From positions 1 to 5,835 of the forward strand of contig WFOX01000026.1 of NCBI GenBank assembly GCA_015487905.1: DNA of 5,835 nucleotides, given 5' to 3'. The notes below the pieces were generated by a model that ran no database searches, was not told the origin of the DNA, and was given only the letters and a program-made list of their open reading frames with translations. The translations under genes were made by a program, and so were the position numbers. Each line of letters starts with the position of its first letter. Position 1 is the stretch's first letter. This document shows positions 1 through 5,835 of the stretch, piece by piece. Source of the DNA: Mariprofundales bacterium. GTDB lineage: Bacteria > Pseudomonadota > Zetaproteobacteria > Mariprofundales > S012-25.

Positions 1-434
<434 letters not shown>

Positions 435-490
435 ATGCAACATCAAGCCTTCGGAGGCTCCGTGGATTCATCGCAACCACCAGTTTTCTT
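435..490 (+). other. 23S-5S internal transcribed spacer
   Basis: This 56-nt spacer separates the mature 23S and 5S rRNAs and would be removed by RNase processing. It contains a small hairpin at 446-459: 5-bp arms AGCCT and AGGCT around a TCGG loop. No tRNA fits here. The hairpin may help present the precursor for cleavage, but that is inference. Confidence 0.7.
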
Positions 491-611
491 TCCCTGGTGC
501 CCATAGCGAGGGGGAAACGCCCGATCCCATTCCGAACTCGGAAGCTAAGCCCCTCAGCGCCGATGGTACTGCGGTTTTTCACGCCGTGGGAGAGTAGGTC
601 GGTGCCAGGGA
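491..611 (+). rRNA. rrf: 5S ribosomal RNA
   Basis: This is a complete 5S rRNA of about 121 nt, a normal length. The ends form helix I: TCCCTGGTGC (491-500) pairs over ten positions, including two G-U pairs, with the 3' strand ending GGTGCCAGGGA (601-611). The diagnostic loop-B/C block CCGATCCCATTCCGAACTCGGAAG lies at about 521-544 and the loop-E/helix-IV block GATGGTACTGCGG at about 562-574. GTGGGAGAGTAGGTCGGTGCCAG follows near the 3' end. It is the last gene of the rRNA operon, with no distal tRNA before the terminator. The ends could shift by one base depending on processing. Confidence 0.97.
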
Positions 612-620
612 TGTGCTTCG

Positions 621-651
621 GCGCCGCGGCATAAAGCCGCGGCGCTTTTTT
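621..651 (+). terminator. Intrinsic terminator of the rRNA operon
   Basis: A perfect 10-bp GC-only stem, GCGCCGCGGC (621-630) and GCCGCGGCGC (636-645), encloses the loop ATAAA and is followed at once by six T residues (646-651). This is a textbook Rho-independent terminator for plus-strand rRNA transcription. On the minus strand the hairpin is not followed by T residues (the sequence reads CGAAGCAC). It is therefore not an evident intrinsic terminator for the convergent engB transcript, though it could still form the 3' stem of that mRNA. Confidence 0.93.
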
Positions 652-1240
652 ATTGCGCGAATATCTCGCGCAGCATCTCGGCGCGCAGCTCAGCAATGCC
701 CTGGCCGGTGCGACTGGAAGTGAGCAAAGGCTTGATGCCCAATGCGCGCGCGACTTCTTGGGCACGCACATGTTGGCGGCCGCGTGCGAGCTTGTCGGCC
801 TTGGTCAGCACGGGCAACCAGCGAAGCCCTTGTGCGCCCAGCCATTCTATCAATTGCAAATCCGTGGGCTTCGGCGCGTGGCGAATGTCCATGAGCACGA
901 GCACGAGCCGCGGAGCAAGCCTGCGCAAGGCCCCTTCCACAAGCGCGCGCCAGCGCGCTTGTTCCGCATGGGATACGCGCGCAAAGCCGTAACCGGGAAG
1001 GTCCACGAGCCAAAACCGGGCATCAACCTCAAAAAACAGCAGGGCGCGCGTGCATCCCGGCGTTTTGGAGGTGCGCACAAGCTTGGGCCGCGCAAAAAGC
1101 GCGCCCAAAAGAGAGGATTTCCCGACATTGGAAGCGCCAGCTACGGCGATAAACGGCCGTGTGTCGCGCGGAAGTCTCGCAAGATCCCCCACCACGCGCA
1201 CAAGCTGGGTGCGCTGCCAGCAAACCTCTACCACACCCAT
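650..1240 (-). CDS. engB: EngB (YihA/YsxC) ribosome-biogenesis GTP-binding protein
   Basis: This is a circularly conserved TRAFAC-class GTPase needed in many bacteria for late assembly of the 50S subunit; it acts in the cytoplasm. At 196 residues it matches the family length (about 195-210). All five G motifs are visible: G1 GASNVGKS at 35-42, G2 region TSKTPGCT at 57-64, G3 DLPG at 80-83, G4 TKAD at 146-149 and G5 TSS at 174-176. The family signature MDIRH sits at 117-121. Two positions differ from the usual family pattern: GRSN is GASN and TPGRT is TPGCT. The chosen ATG at 1240 overlaps the end of sppA by 13 nt. An in-frame ATG at 1255 would add five residues, and still longer forms run into sppA. 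No strong ribosome-binding site is visible, so translational coupling to sppA is likely. The TAA stop lies in the T-tract of the rRNA terminator. Confidence 0.94.
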   Translation of the reverse strand: MGVVEVCWQRTQLVRVVGDLARLPRDTRPFIAVAGASNVGKSSLLGALFARPKLVRTSKTPGCTRALLFFEVDARFWLVDLPGYGFARVSHAEQARWRALVEGALRRLAPRLVLVLMDIRHAPKPTDLQLIEWLGAQGLRWLPVLTKADKLARGRQHVRAQEVARALGIKPLLTSSRTGQGIAELRAEMLREIFAQ

Positions 1241-2856
1241 TGCGCCGTTTCCCATGCCCAAATGCTTGGCCCATGCCATGTGAAAGGCGCGGCCAACCAT
1301 GTGCCGGCCATCCATGCCTGCAACCGTTGCCACCACGAAGGAGCAAGCGAAATGGGCTTGATGTGCCACGCTTTGAGCCCGGCTATGCGCGCTGCCTCCG
1401 TAAGCGCCGTGCGCAGCCCTCCCAGCCGATCCACCAATCCGCGCTGTTGGGCCTCAGCGCCCGTCCAGACATGCCCCTCCGCGATCGCGCGCACTTGGGA
1501 AAGCGTCAGTTTCCGGCCCGAAGCCACGATGCGGAGAAAGCGCGCATAGATGGCGCCAAGTCGCTTGCGCCATGCACGCAGAATGGAAGCAGAAGGCGGC
1601 TGATCAGGCATGTGCAGCCAGTCGTGGCTCGTGTAGCCGTCAAAACGCACGCCGAGCCGATGCAGCGCCGTGCTCGCATCCCAAAGCACGCCGATCACGC
1701 CGATGGATCCCGTAAGGGTGTGGGGTTGGGCCACGATGCGTTGCGCGGCCGCAGCGATCCAATATCCCCCGGAAGCACACACGCTTCCCATGGAGACGAC
1801 CACGGGTTTGCCTGCGCGTTGCAAGCGCAATAGAGCCGTGCGCACGGTCTCCGCAGCAAGGGCGTCGCCGCCTGGCGTATCCAATCGCAGCACGACGGCG
1901 CGCACTTCGGATGTATGTGCAAGATGCAAAAGAGTGTCGGCAAGCATGCGCGCATCCAGCAATCCCGGCGCGTTTGCCTCGCGGACGATCACGCCGCTTG
2001 CGCGCACAAGCGCAATCGCGCCTCCTTGCTCGGCATGCTCAAGCCCGGGATAGCGCGACAAGACCACGAATCCCCTTTCCACATCCACCGAGGCTTGCAA
2101 GGCCACCTCTTTGAGCATTTCTTGCCAAGTGCCCAGCCGATCCACAAGCCCGAGTGTGCGCGCAAGCGCAGCCCAATCGCCGTGTTCTGCGAGTGCTTCA
2201 TGATAGCGCGGCCATGAAAATCGCGACGCGCGCTTGCGAATCCGCACCTCCAACCAATGCGCCAAATCTTGCACCAGCCGCGCCGCCTCTTCTTTGGCCG
2301 CCTTGGACATGCGGCTTCGCACGAGGCTTTCGGCGGCGGCTTTGTAGCGCCCGCCGCGCAGCTCTATCGCCCGGATGCCAAGCTTGCTTAGGGCCTCTGC
2401 AAAGAACGGGCGCACAAGCGCCACGCCGGAAAGATCCACCATGCCCATCGGATGCAGCCAAATCTCTTTTGCTTCCAAGGCAAGCGCATAAGCGCTTTGG
2501 CGATAACGCTCGGCATAGGCGAACACCGGCTTGCGCACGCGCAGGCGTCGCAGCGTGGGTGCAAGCTCTTCCACGAGCGCGGGAGGGATATGCGCAAGCG
2601 CCGTGAAGTCCAGCACCACGGCCGCCACGTGCGCATCTTGGGCGGCATCTTCCAGCTTGCGCATAAGCGTATAGGCATCCAATGCGTGCTGTGCGGGCCA
2701 GCCGTTGCGCGCATCCACGATTTCCTCTGGAACATGCACGACGAGCACGAAGCGTTTGGGAAGCCGCGTGTGCCAATAGCCATAAAGAAGCGCAAGCAAT
2801 CCTCCAAACAGCAGCCAAACGAGCGGGCGCGTTAGGATGCGCGCGAGCTTTGCCAT
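1228..2856 (-). CDS. sppA: Signal peptide peptidase SppA, long (67K) form
   Basis: SppA is an inner-membrane serine protease that degrades signal peptides left after secretion. The 542-residue product starts with a short basic segment and one N-terminal membrane anchor (about residues 8-28). Two tandem ClpP-like domains follow. The catalytic lysine lies in the N-terminal domain at K172 (motif GRYKAAAES) and the nucleophile in the C-terminal domain at S362 (motif CASGGYW). TLTGSIGV, typical of the family, follows at 380-387. The Lys-to-Ser distance of 190 resembles E. coli SppA (K209, S409), so the dyad looks intact. The protein is shorter than the 618-residue E. coli enzyme and ends in an unusual tail with nine tryptophans in the last 36 residues. 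The ATG at 2856 is preferred over an upstream in-frame start because GGAGG lies nine nt before it. The gene overlaps the upstream membrane-protein gene by 25 nt and engB by 13 nt. Confidence 0.95.
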   Translation of the reverse strand: MAKLARILTRPLVWLLFGGLLALLYGYWHTRLPKRFVLVVHVPEEIVDARNGWPAQHALDAYTLMRKLEDAAQDAHVAAVVLDFTALAHIPPALVEELAPTLRRLRVRKPVFAYAERYRQSAYALALEAKEIWLHPMGMVDLSGVALVRPFFAEALSKLGIRAIELRGGRYKAAAESLVRSRMSKAAKEEAARLVQDLAHWLEVRIRKRASRFSWPRYHEALAEHGDWAALARTLGLVDRLGTWQEMLKEVALQASVDVERGFVVLSRYPGLEHAEQGGAIALVRASGVIVREANAPGLLDARMLADTLLHLAHTSEVRAVVLRLDTPGGDALAAETVRTALLRLQRAGKPVVVSMGSVCASGGYWIAAAAQRIVAQPHTLTGSIGVIGVLWDASTALHRLGVRFDGYTSHDWLHMPDQPPSASILRAWRKRLGAIYARFLRIVASGRKLTLSQVRAIAEGHVWTGAEAQQRGLVDRLGGLRTALTEAARIAGLKAWHIKPISLAPSWWQRLQAWMAGTWLAAPFTWHGPSIWAWETAQWVW

Positions 2857-3707
2857 AGCAGCCAGCCTCCGGGGAGCGCGGTGATTGCGAGCACGAACAG
2901 CCACAGCAAGGCCATCGCAGCCGCAGCGGTCGTATCACCGCCCGCCCAGCCCACAAGCCCCACATAGCTTGCTTCGCGCACGCCCAGGCCGTTGAGCGAG
3001 ATCGGCAGCACGGCAGCCAATCCTGCAAGCCCCACCACAAGCACCCAATCCGGCCATGCCAGCGCAAGCCCCACGGCTTTGCCGAGCGCCATGTGCGCGG
3101 CAATGATGCCAAGCTGCACGCAGGCCGATGCAGGAAGCGCGGCAAGCCATGCGCGGCGAAAGCGCAATGTGGCGATCGGCAGAGCGCCAAGGCGCGGCAC
3201 AAGGCGCAGCCAGCGCGGCGTAAGCGCACCCACGCAGGCCGCGAGCATAAGGCCCCATCCCACCAAGTCCGCGCCATGCCCCGCAGCAAGCCATGCCGCG
3301 CCGATTAGGGCCACCAAGGCGATGAATCCATTGGCGCGATCCAGCACGACGCTGGCCCAAGCGCGCAGGCGCGCATCCTCGCGGCCCCGCGCGAGCAACA
3401 CGGCACGCACGGCATCCCCACCAATCGTGGAAGGAAGAAACAAGCTTGCGAACATGCCCACGAACACGAGCCGCACCTTGCGCGCACGATCCACGGAGAT
3501 GCCGAGTCCTTCGGCGATCCATGCCCAACGGATCCCTGCGGCCACATAGGCAAACGCAAGCAACCCGATCGCCGCCGCAACGGGCAGCGGCTTTGCCTGC
3601 GCAAGCCGCGCTGCCAGCGCATCCAGCGGCAAAAGATGGGCAAGCCAAGCAAGCAAAGCGAAGCTGATGCAAAGCTTGAGCCAAACGGGCACGCGCATAT
3701 GCAGCAT
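2832..3707 (-). CDS. YbhN/UPF0104 family (LPG-synthase transmembrane domain) integral membrane protein
   Basis: This is a hydrophobic protein of 291 residues with roughly seven or eight predicted membrane segments (near 8-26, 41-59, 78-92, 118-142, 147-163, 186-208, 219-236 and 260-280). It carries the hallmarks of the lysylphosphatidylglycerol-synthase transmembrane family: FLPSTIGGDAVR at 90-101, the DR pair at 123-124 and LPISLNGLGVREA at 234-246. It lacks the soluble aminoacyltransferase domain of MprF, so it probably does not aminoacylate lipids. Stand-alone members are often found beside glycan or lipid genes and are suspected of transport or glycosyl-transfer roles, but the substrate here is unknown. 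The ATG at 3707 is chosen because AGAGAG lies nine nt upstream. TTG at 3734 and ATG at 3698 are in-frame alternatives. It follows the epimerase gene by 37 nt, and its end overlaps the sppA start. Confidence 0.87.
   Translation of the reverse strand: MLHMRVPVWLKLCISFALLAWLAHLLPLDALAARLAQAKPLPVAAAIGLLAFAYVAAGIRWAWIAEGLGISVDRARKVRLVFVGMFASLFLPSTIGGDAVRAVLLARGREDARLRAWASVVLDRANGFIALVALIGAAWLAAGHGADLVGWGLMLAACVGALTPRWLRLVPRLGALPIATLRFRRAWLAALPASACVQLGIIAAHMALGKAVGLALAWPDWVLVVGLAGLAAVLPISLNGLGVREASYVGLVGWAGGDTTAAAAMALLWLFVLAITALPGGWLLWQSSRAS
2866..2870 (-). promoter_or_regulatory. Ribosome-binding site of sppA
   Basis: On the minus strand GGAGG is followed by nine nt and then the ATG at 2856. It lies inside the coding sequence of the upstream membrane-protein gene and fixes the sppA start downstream of the longest possible open frame, whose first 16 residues would otherwise lack a Shine-Dalgarno sequence. 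Confidence 0.8.
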
Positions 3708-3716
3708 GCTTTGCGG

Positions 3717-3722
3717 CTCTCT
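3717..3722 (-). promoter_or_regulatory. Probable ribosome-binding site of the YbhN-family gene
   Basis: On the minus strand AGAGAG precedes the ATG at 3707 by nine nt. It is an imperfect Shine-Dalgarno match, but better than anything upstream of the alternative TTG (3734) or ATG (3698), so it decides the start call weakly. Confidence 0.45.
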
Positions 3723-3744
3723 GGGCGCGCGCAAGCAGGTGCGG

Positions 3745-4752
3745 CTACACGCCGTAGTAGTCGCGATACCAGGCGACGAAGCGGCGCACGCCTTCCTTCA
3801 CCGACACCCGCGGCGCATAGCCGAAGTCGCGCGCAAGATCGGACACATCGGCCCAGGTTGCGGGCACATCCCCAGGCTGCATCGGCAAAAGCTTCTTCTT
3901 GGCCTTCTTGCCAAGCGCCTCTTCCAGCGCCTCAATGAAATCCATAAGGCGCACGGGACGCGAGGCGCCGATGTTGTAAATCCGCCAGGGCGCAGGGCTT
4001 GTCGCCGGATCCGGAGATTCGGGATCCCAGCCCTCATTGGGCGCAGGCGGGCGATCCAGCACGCGCACGACACCTTCCACGATGTCGTCAATGTAGGTGA
4101 AGTCGCGCTGCATGTTGCCGTGGTTATACACCTCAATCGGCCGATCCTCCAAGATCGCCTTCGTGAACTTGAAAAGCGCCATATCCGGCCGTCCCCAGGG
4201 GCCATAGACCGTGAAAAAGCGCAGGCCCGTGGTGGGAATACCGAAAAGATGCGCATAGGCATGCGCCATAAGCTCATTGGCCTTCTTCGTCGCGGCATAA
4301 AGCGAGATCGGATGATTGACGGCGTCGTGCACCGAAAACGGCATCTTGCCGTTGAGACCATAAACCGAGGAAGTGGAGGCATAGACGAGATGCCGCACGG
4401 GATGATGGCGGCAGCCCTCCAAGATGTGCAGAAAGCCCGTCACATTGCTGTCCACATAGGGATGGGGATGATCCAATGAGTAGCGCACGCCGGCTTGCGC
4501 GGCGAGATGCACGACTGCATCAAAGTTTCCCTCGGCGAACAGCCGCTCCATCCCTTCGCGATCGGCGAGATCCAGCTTCACGAAGCGAAAGCGCGAATAG
4601 GTTTGCAATCGTTGCAGGCGCGCGCGCTTGAGCGCGGGATCGTAGTAGGGGTTGAGGTTATCCAATCCCACGACTTCATCGCCGCGCGCAAGCAATCGCT
4701 CGGCCACATGCATGCCGATGAAGCCCGCCGCACCGGTCACGAGCACCCGCAT
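3745..4752 (-). CDS. NAD-dependent sugar-nucleotide epimerase, UDP-glucuronate 4-epimerase type
   Basis: This extended short-chain dehydrogenase/reductase probably interconverts UDP-glucuronate and UDP-galacturonate, supplying precursors for capsule, O-antigen or LPS core. Its 335 residues match the family length. The Rossmann NAD-binding motif GAAGFIG is at 7-13 and DNLNPYYD, common in UDP-uronate epimerases, at 31-38. HLAAQAGVRYS lies at 82-92, the catalytic serine region YASTSSVYG at 124-132 and the YxxxK pair is Y152/K156. FTVYGPWGRPDMA (180-192) and MQPGDV (291-296) are typical of the glucuronate-epimerase branch. Substrate choice is family inference; UDP-glucose or UDP-GlcNAc 4-epimerase activity is less likely. 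Two consecutive ATGs occur (4755 and 4752). The second is preferred because GAGGAG lies six nt before it rather than three. It is the first gene of a four-gene minus-strand group. Confidence 0.9.
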   Translation of the reverse strand: MRVLVTGAAGFIGMHVAERLLARGDEVVGLDNLNPYYDPALKRARLQRLQTYSRFRFVKLDLADREGMERLFAEGNFDAVVHLAAQAGVRYSLDHPHPYVDSNVTGFLHILEGCRHHPVRHLVYASTSSVYGLNGKMPFSVHDAVNHPISLYAATKKANELMAHAYAHLFGIPTTGLRFFTVYGPWGRPDMALFKFTKAILEDRPIEVYNHGNMQRDFTYIDDIVEGVVRVLDRPPAPNEGWDPESPDPATSPAPWRIYNIGASRPVRLMDFIEALEEALGKKAKKKLLPMQPGDVPATWADVSDLARDFGYAPRVSVKEGVRRFVAWYRDYYGV

Positions 4753-4758
4753 CATTCG

Positions 4759-4764
4759 CTCCTC
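4759..4764 (-). promoter_or_regulatory. Ribosome-binding site of the epimerase gene
   Basis: On the minus strand GAGGAG sits six nt before the ATG at 4752 and three nt before the ATG at 4755. The spacing favours the second ATG and excludes the much longer in-frame extension that would run back into gltX. Confidence 0.8.
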
Positions 4765-4774
4765 AGGCAGGAAT

Positions 4775-4800
4775 GCCGCGCGCACGCTAACATGCGCGGC
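4775..4800. repeat. Inverted repeat in the divergent intergenic region
   Basis: The 7-bp arms GCCGCGC (4775-4781) and GCGCGGC (4794-4800) are perfect inverted copies separated by 12 nt. They lie in the middle of the 76-bp gap between the divergent epimerase and gltX genes. The arm centres are 19 nt apart, close to two helical turns, which would suit a dimeric regulator. In this GC-rich DNA a chance match is also quite possible. Confidence 0.45.
4788..4793 (+). promoter_or_regulatory. Weak candidate -10 element for gltX
   Basis: TAACAT matches four of six positions of a -10 box, including the first, second and last. It lies about 36 nt before the gltX ATG. No convincing -35 box is seen 16-18 nt upstream, so gltX may be driven by another promoter, possibly inside the epimerase gene. 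Confidence 0.2.
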
Positions 4801-4817
4801 CCCGATCGCCATGCCAA
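4789..4817 (-). promoter_or_regulatory. Candidate sigma70-type promoter for the minus-strand gene group
   Basis: Reading the minus strand, TTGGCA (4817-4812) matches five of six positions of a -35 box. After a 17-nt spacer comes CATGTT (4794-4789), a poor -10 box with three matches. A start near 4781 would give a leader of about 30 nt before the epimerase ATG. The site overlaps the inverted repeat. This is a by-eye match only. Confidence 0.3.
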
Positions 4818-4822
4818 AGGAG
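4816..4822 (+). promoter_or_regulatory. Ribosome-binding site of gltX
   Basis: AAAGGAG is followed by six nt and the ATG at 4829. This strong site selects 4829 over an in-frame ATG at 4811, which lies upstream of the Shine-Dalgarno sequence and would add only six residues. Confidence 0.85.
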
Positions 4823-4828
4823 CAAGCG

Positions 4829-5835
4829 ATGAGTGTGCGCACGCGCTTTGCGCCGAGTCCCACCGGGATGCTGCACATCGGCGGCGCCCGCACGGCCTTG
4901 TTCAACTATCTCTTTGCGCGCCGCCACGGCGGCAAGTTTCTCTTGCGCATTGAGGATACGGATCGCGAGCGCTCTACACCCGAGGCGATCCAGGTGATTT
5001 TGGAGGGGCTTACGTGGCTTGGGCTTTCCTGGGATGAAGAGCCCGTCTATCAAAGCCGGCGTGCAGCGCGCCATCTGGAGATCGCCGAGCGGTTGCTCGC
5101 CGAGGGCAAGGCCTATCGCTGCTATTGCACGAAAGAGGAGCTGGAGGCGATGCGCGAGGAGCAGCGCCGCCGCGGCGAAAAACCGCGCTATGATGGACGC
5201 TGCCGCCACCGCAAGGATCATCCCCAAGATCGCCCGTTCGTGATCCGCTTCAAGGCCCCGCTTGCGGGTGAGACGGTCGTGAACGATCTCGTGCTCGGGC
5301 GCGTGTCCTTCGCCAATGCCGAACTGGATGACCTCATCCTCGTGCGCTCGGACGGGACACCCACCTACAACCTCGCCGTCGTCGTGGACGATCACGACAT
5401 GGGGATCACGCATGTGATCCGCGGCGCCGATCATCTGAGCAACACGCCGCGCCAGATCCAGATCTATGAGGCGCTCGGCTGGCAGGTGCCCGCCTTTGCG
5501 CACATCCCGCTCATCCTCGGGCCCGACGGCGCCAAGATGAGCAAGCGCCATGGTGCCACCGCCATCACCGAATACCGCGAGCAGGGGTATCTTCCTGAGG
5601 CGATCGTGAATTTCCTTGCGCGGCTTGGCTGGTCGCACGGCGATCAGGAAACCTTCACGATGCAGGAACTGGAGCGCCTGTTTGACCTTGCGAGCGTGGG
5701 CAAGGCGAACGCGCGCTTTGACCAGAAGAAGCTGGACTGGCTTGCGGGCTGGCACATGCGCCGCGCGGACGATGCGCGCCTTGCTGAGCTTGTGCTCCCC
5801 TTTCTTGCGCGCATCGGTGTGGATGAGGAAGCGCT
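4829..5835 (+). CDS. gltX: Glutamyl-tRNA synthetase, N-terminal 335 codons (runs off the window)
   Basis: This class I aminoacyl-tRNA synthetase charges tRNA-Glu with glutamate in the cytoplasm. The Rossmann-fold start RFAPSPTG (6-13) leads to the HIGH-type motif HIGG at 16-19, and IEDTDRERS follows at 41-49. The zinc-binding insertion is intact, with C98, C100, Y121, C125 and H127 at the same numbers as in E. coli GluRS. DDHDMGITHVIRG is at 187-199 and the KMSKS-type loop is KMSKR at 236-240. The frame stays open to the window end with no stop, so the anticodon-binding half is missing only because the window ends; a full protein would be about 460-490 residues. The gene is divergent from the epimerase group. 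Whether it is discriminating or also charges tRNA-Gln cannot be judged without the C-terminal domain and the rest of the genome. Confidence 0.97.
   Translation, partial: MSVRTRFAPSPTGMLHIGGARTALFNYLFARRHGGKFLLRIEDTDRERSTPEAIQVILEGLTWLGLSWDEEPVYQSRRAARHLEIAERLLAEGKAYRCYCTKEELEAMREEQRRRGEKPRYDGRCRHRKDHPQDRPFVIRFKAPLAGETVVNDLVLGRVSFANAELDDLILVRSDGTPTYNLAVVVDDHDMGITHVIRGADHLSNTPRQIQIYEALGWQVPAFAHIPLILGPDGAKMSKRHGATAITEYREQGYLPEAIVNFLARLGWSHGDQETFTMQELERLFDLASVGKANARFDQKKLDWLAGWHMRRADDARLAELVLPFLARIGVDEEA

Noticed and set aside
435..490. Possible tRNA between 23S and 5S
   Set aside because: At 56 nt the spacer is too short for a tRNA and lacks a T-loop GTTCRANNC block.
653..1549. Open frame of 298 codons on the plus strand
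   Set aside because: It lies wholly antisense to engB and the 3' part of sppA, both of which have clear family motifs. High GC content produces long antisense frames, and its translation is rich in basic residues and Cys with no recognisable domain.
2198..3289. Open frame of 363 codons on the minus strand overlapping sppA and the YbhN-family gene
   Set aside because: It is a shifted frame over two well-supported genes. The translation is rich in Arg, Cys and Trp and resembles no protein family.
3667..4479. Open frame of 270 codons on the plus strand
   Set aside because: It is antisense to the epimerase gene and is explained by GC-biased third positions. No ribosome-binding site or domain is evident.
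4753..4905. N-terminal extension of the epimerase by about 51 residues
   Set aside because: The extension runs across the intergenic region and into gltX antisense. The GAGGAG site and the start of the Rossmann fold place the real start at 4752.
4787..5755. Open frame of 322 codons on the minus strand
   Set aside because: It is antisense to gltX, whose catalytic and zinc motifs are all intact, and no family is recognisable in it.

Overview
The window looks like an ordinary chromosomal segment from a GC-rich bacterium, most likely a member of the Pseudomonadota. The rRNA, the glutamyl-tRNA synthetase zinc motif and the long-form SppA fit that phylum. The proteins are not close enough to any one class that I recognise to say more. 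There are no mobile elements, CRISPR arrays or tRNA genes, and I found no convincing new multi-gene system.

Positions 1 to about 650 hold the distal end of an rRNA operon on the plus strand. It comprises the last ~434 nt of 23S rRNA (late domain V and domain VI, including the sarcin-ricin loop), a 56-nt spacer with a small hairpin, a complete 5S rRNA, and a strong intrinsic terminator. The terminator's T-tract contains the stop codon of the first minus-strand gene, so the two transcription units converge with no gap.

Positions 650 to 4752 hold four tightly packed minus-strand genes. In transcription order they are a UDP-glucuronate 4-epimerase-type sugar-nucleotide epimerase, a multi-pass membrane protein of the YbhN/UPF0104 (LPG-synthase transmembrane) family, the long-form signal peptide peptidase SppA, and the ribosome-assembly GTPase EngB (YihA/YsxC). 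The first pair is separated by 37 nt. The next two junctions overlap by 25 and 13 nt, which suggests one transcript with translational coupling. Three of the four concern the cell envelope: sugar-nucleotide supply for surface polysaccharide, a possible lipid or flippase-like membrane function, and membrane proteolysis. EngB is a housekeeping gene at the end.

Positions 4753 to 4828 form a short divergent intergenic region with a 7-bp inverted repeat and weak promoter-like elements on both strands. From 4829 the plus strand encodes glutamyl-tRNA synthetase (gltX), which runs off the window after 335 codons with all visible catalytic and zinc motifs intact.

The points most worth a second look are a strong excess of the word GCGCAAG/CTTGCGC across the protein-coding part, the tryptophan-rich C-terminus of SppA, substitutions in otherwise well-kept EngB motifs, and the inverted repeat between the divergent genes.
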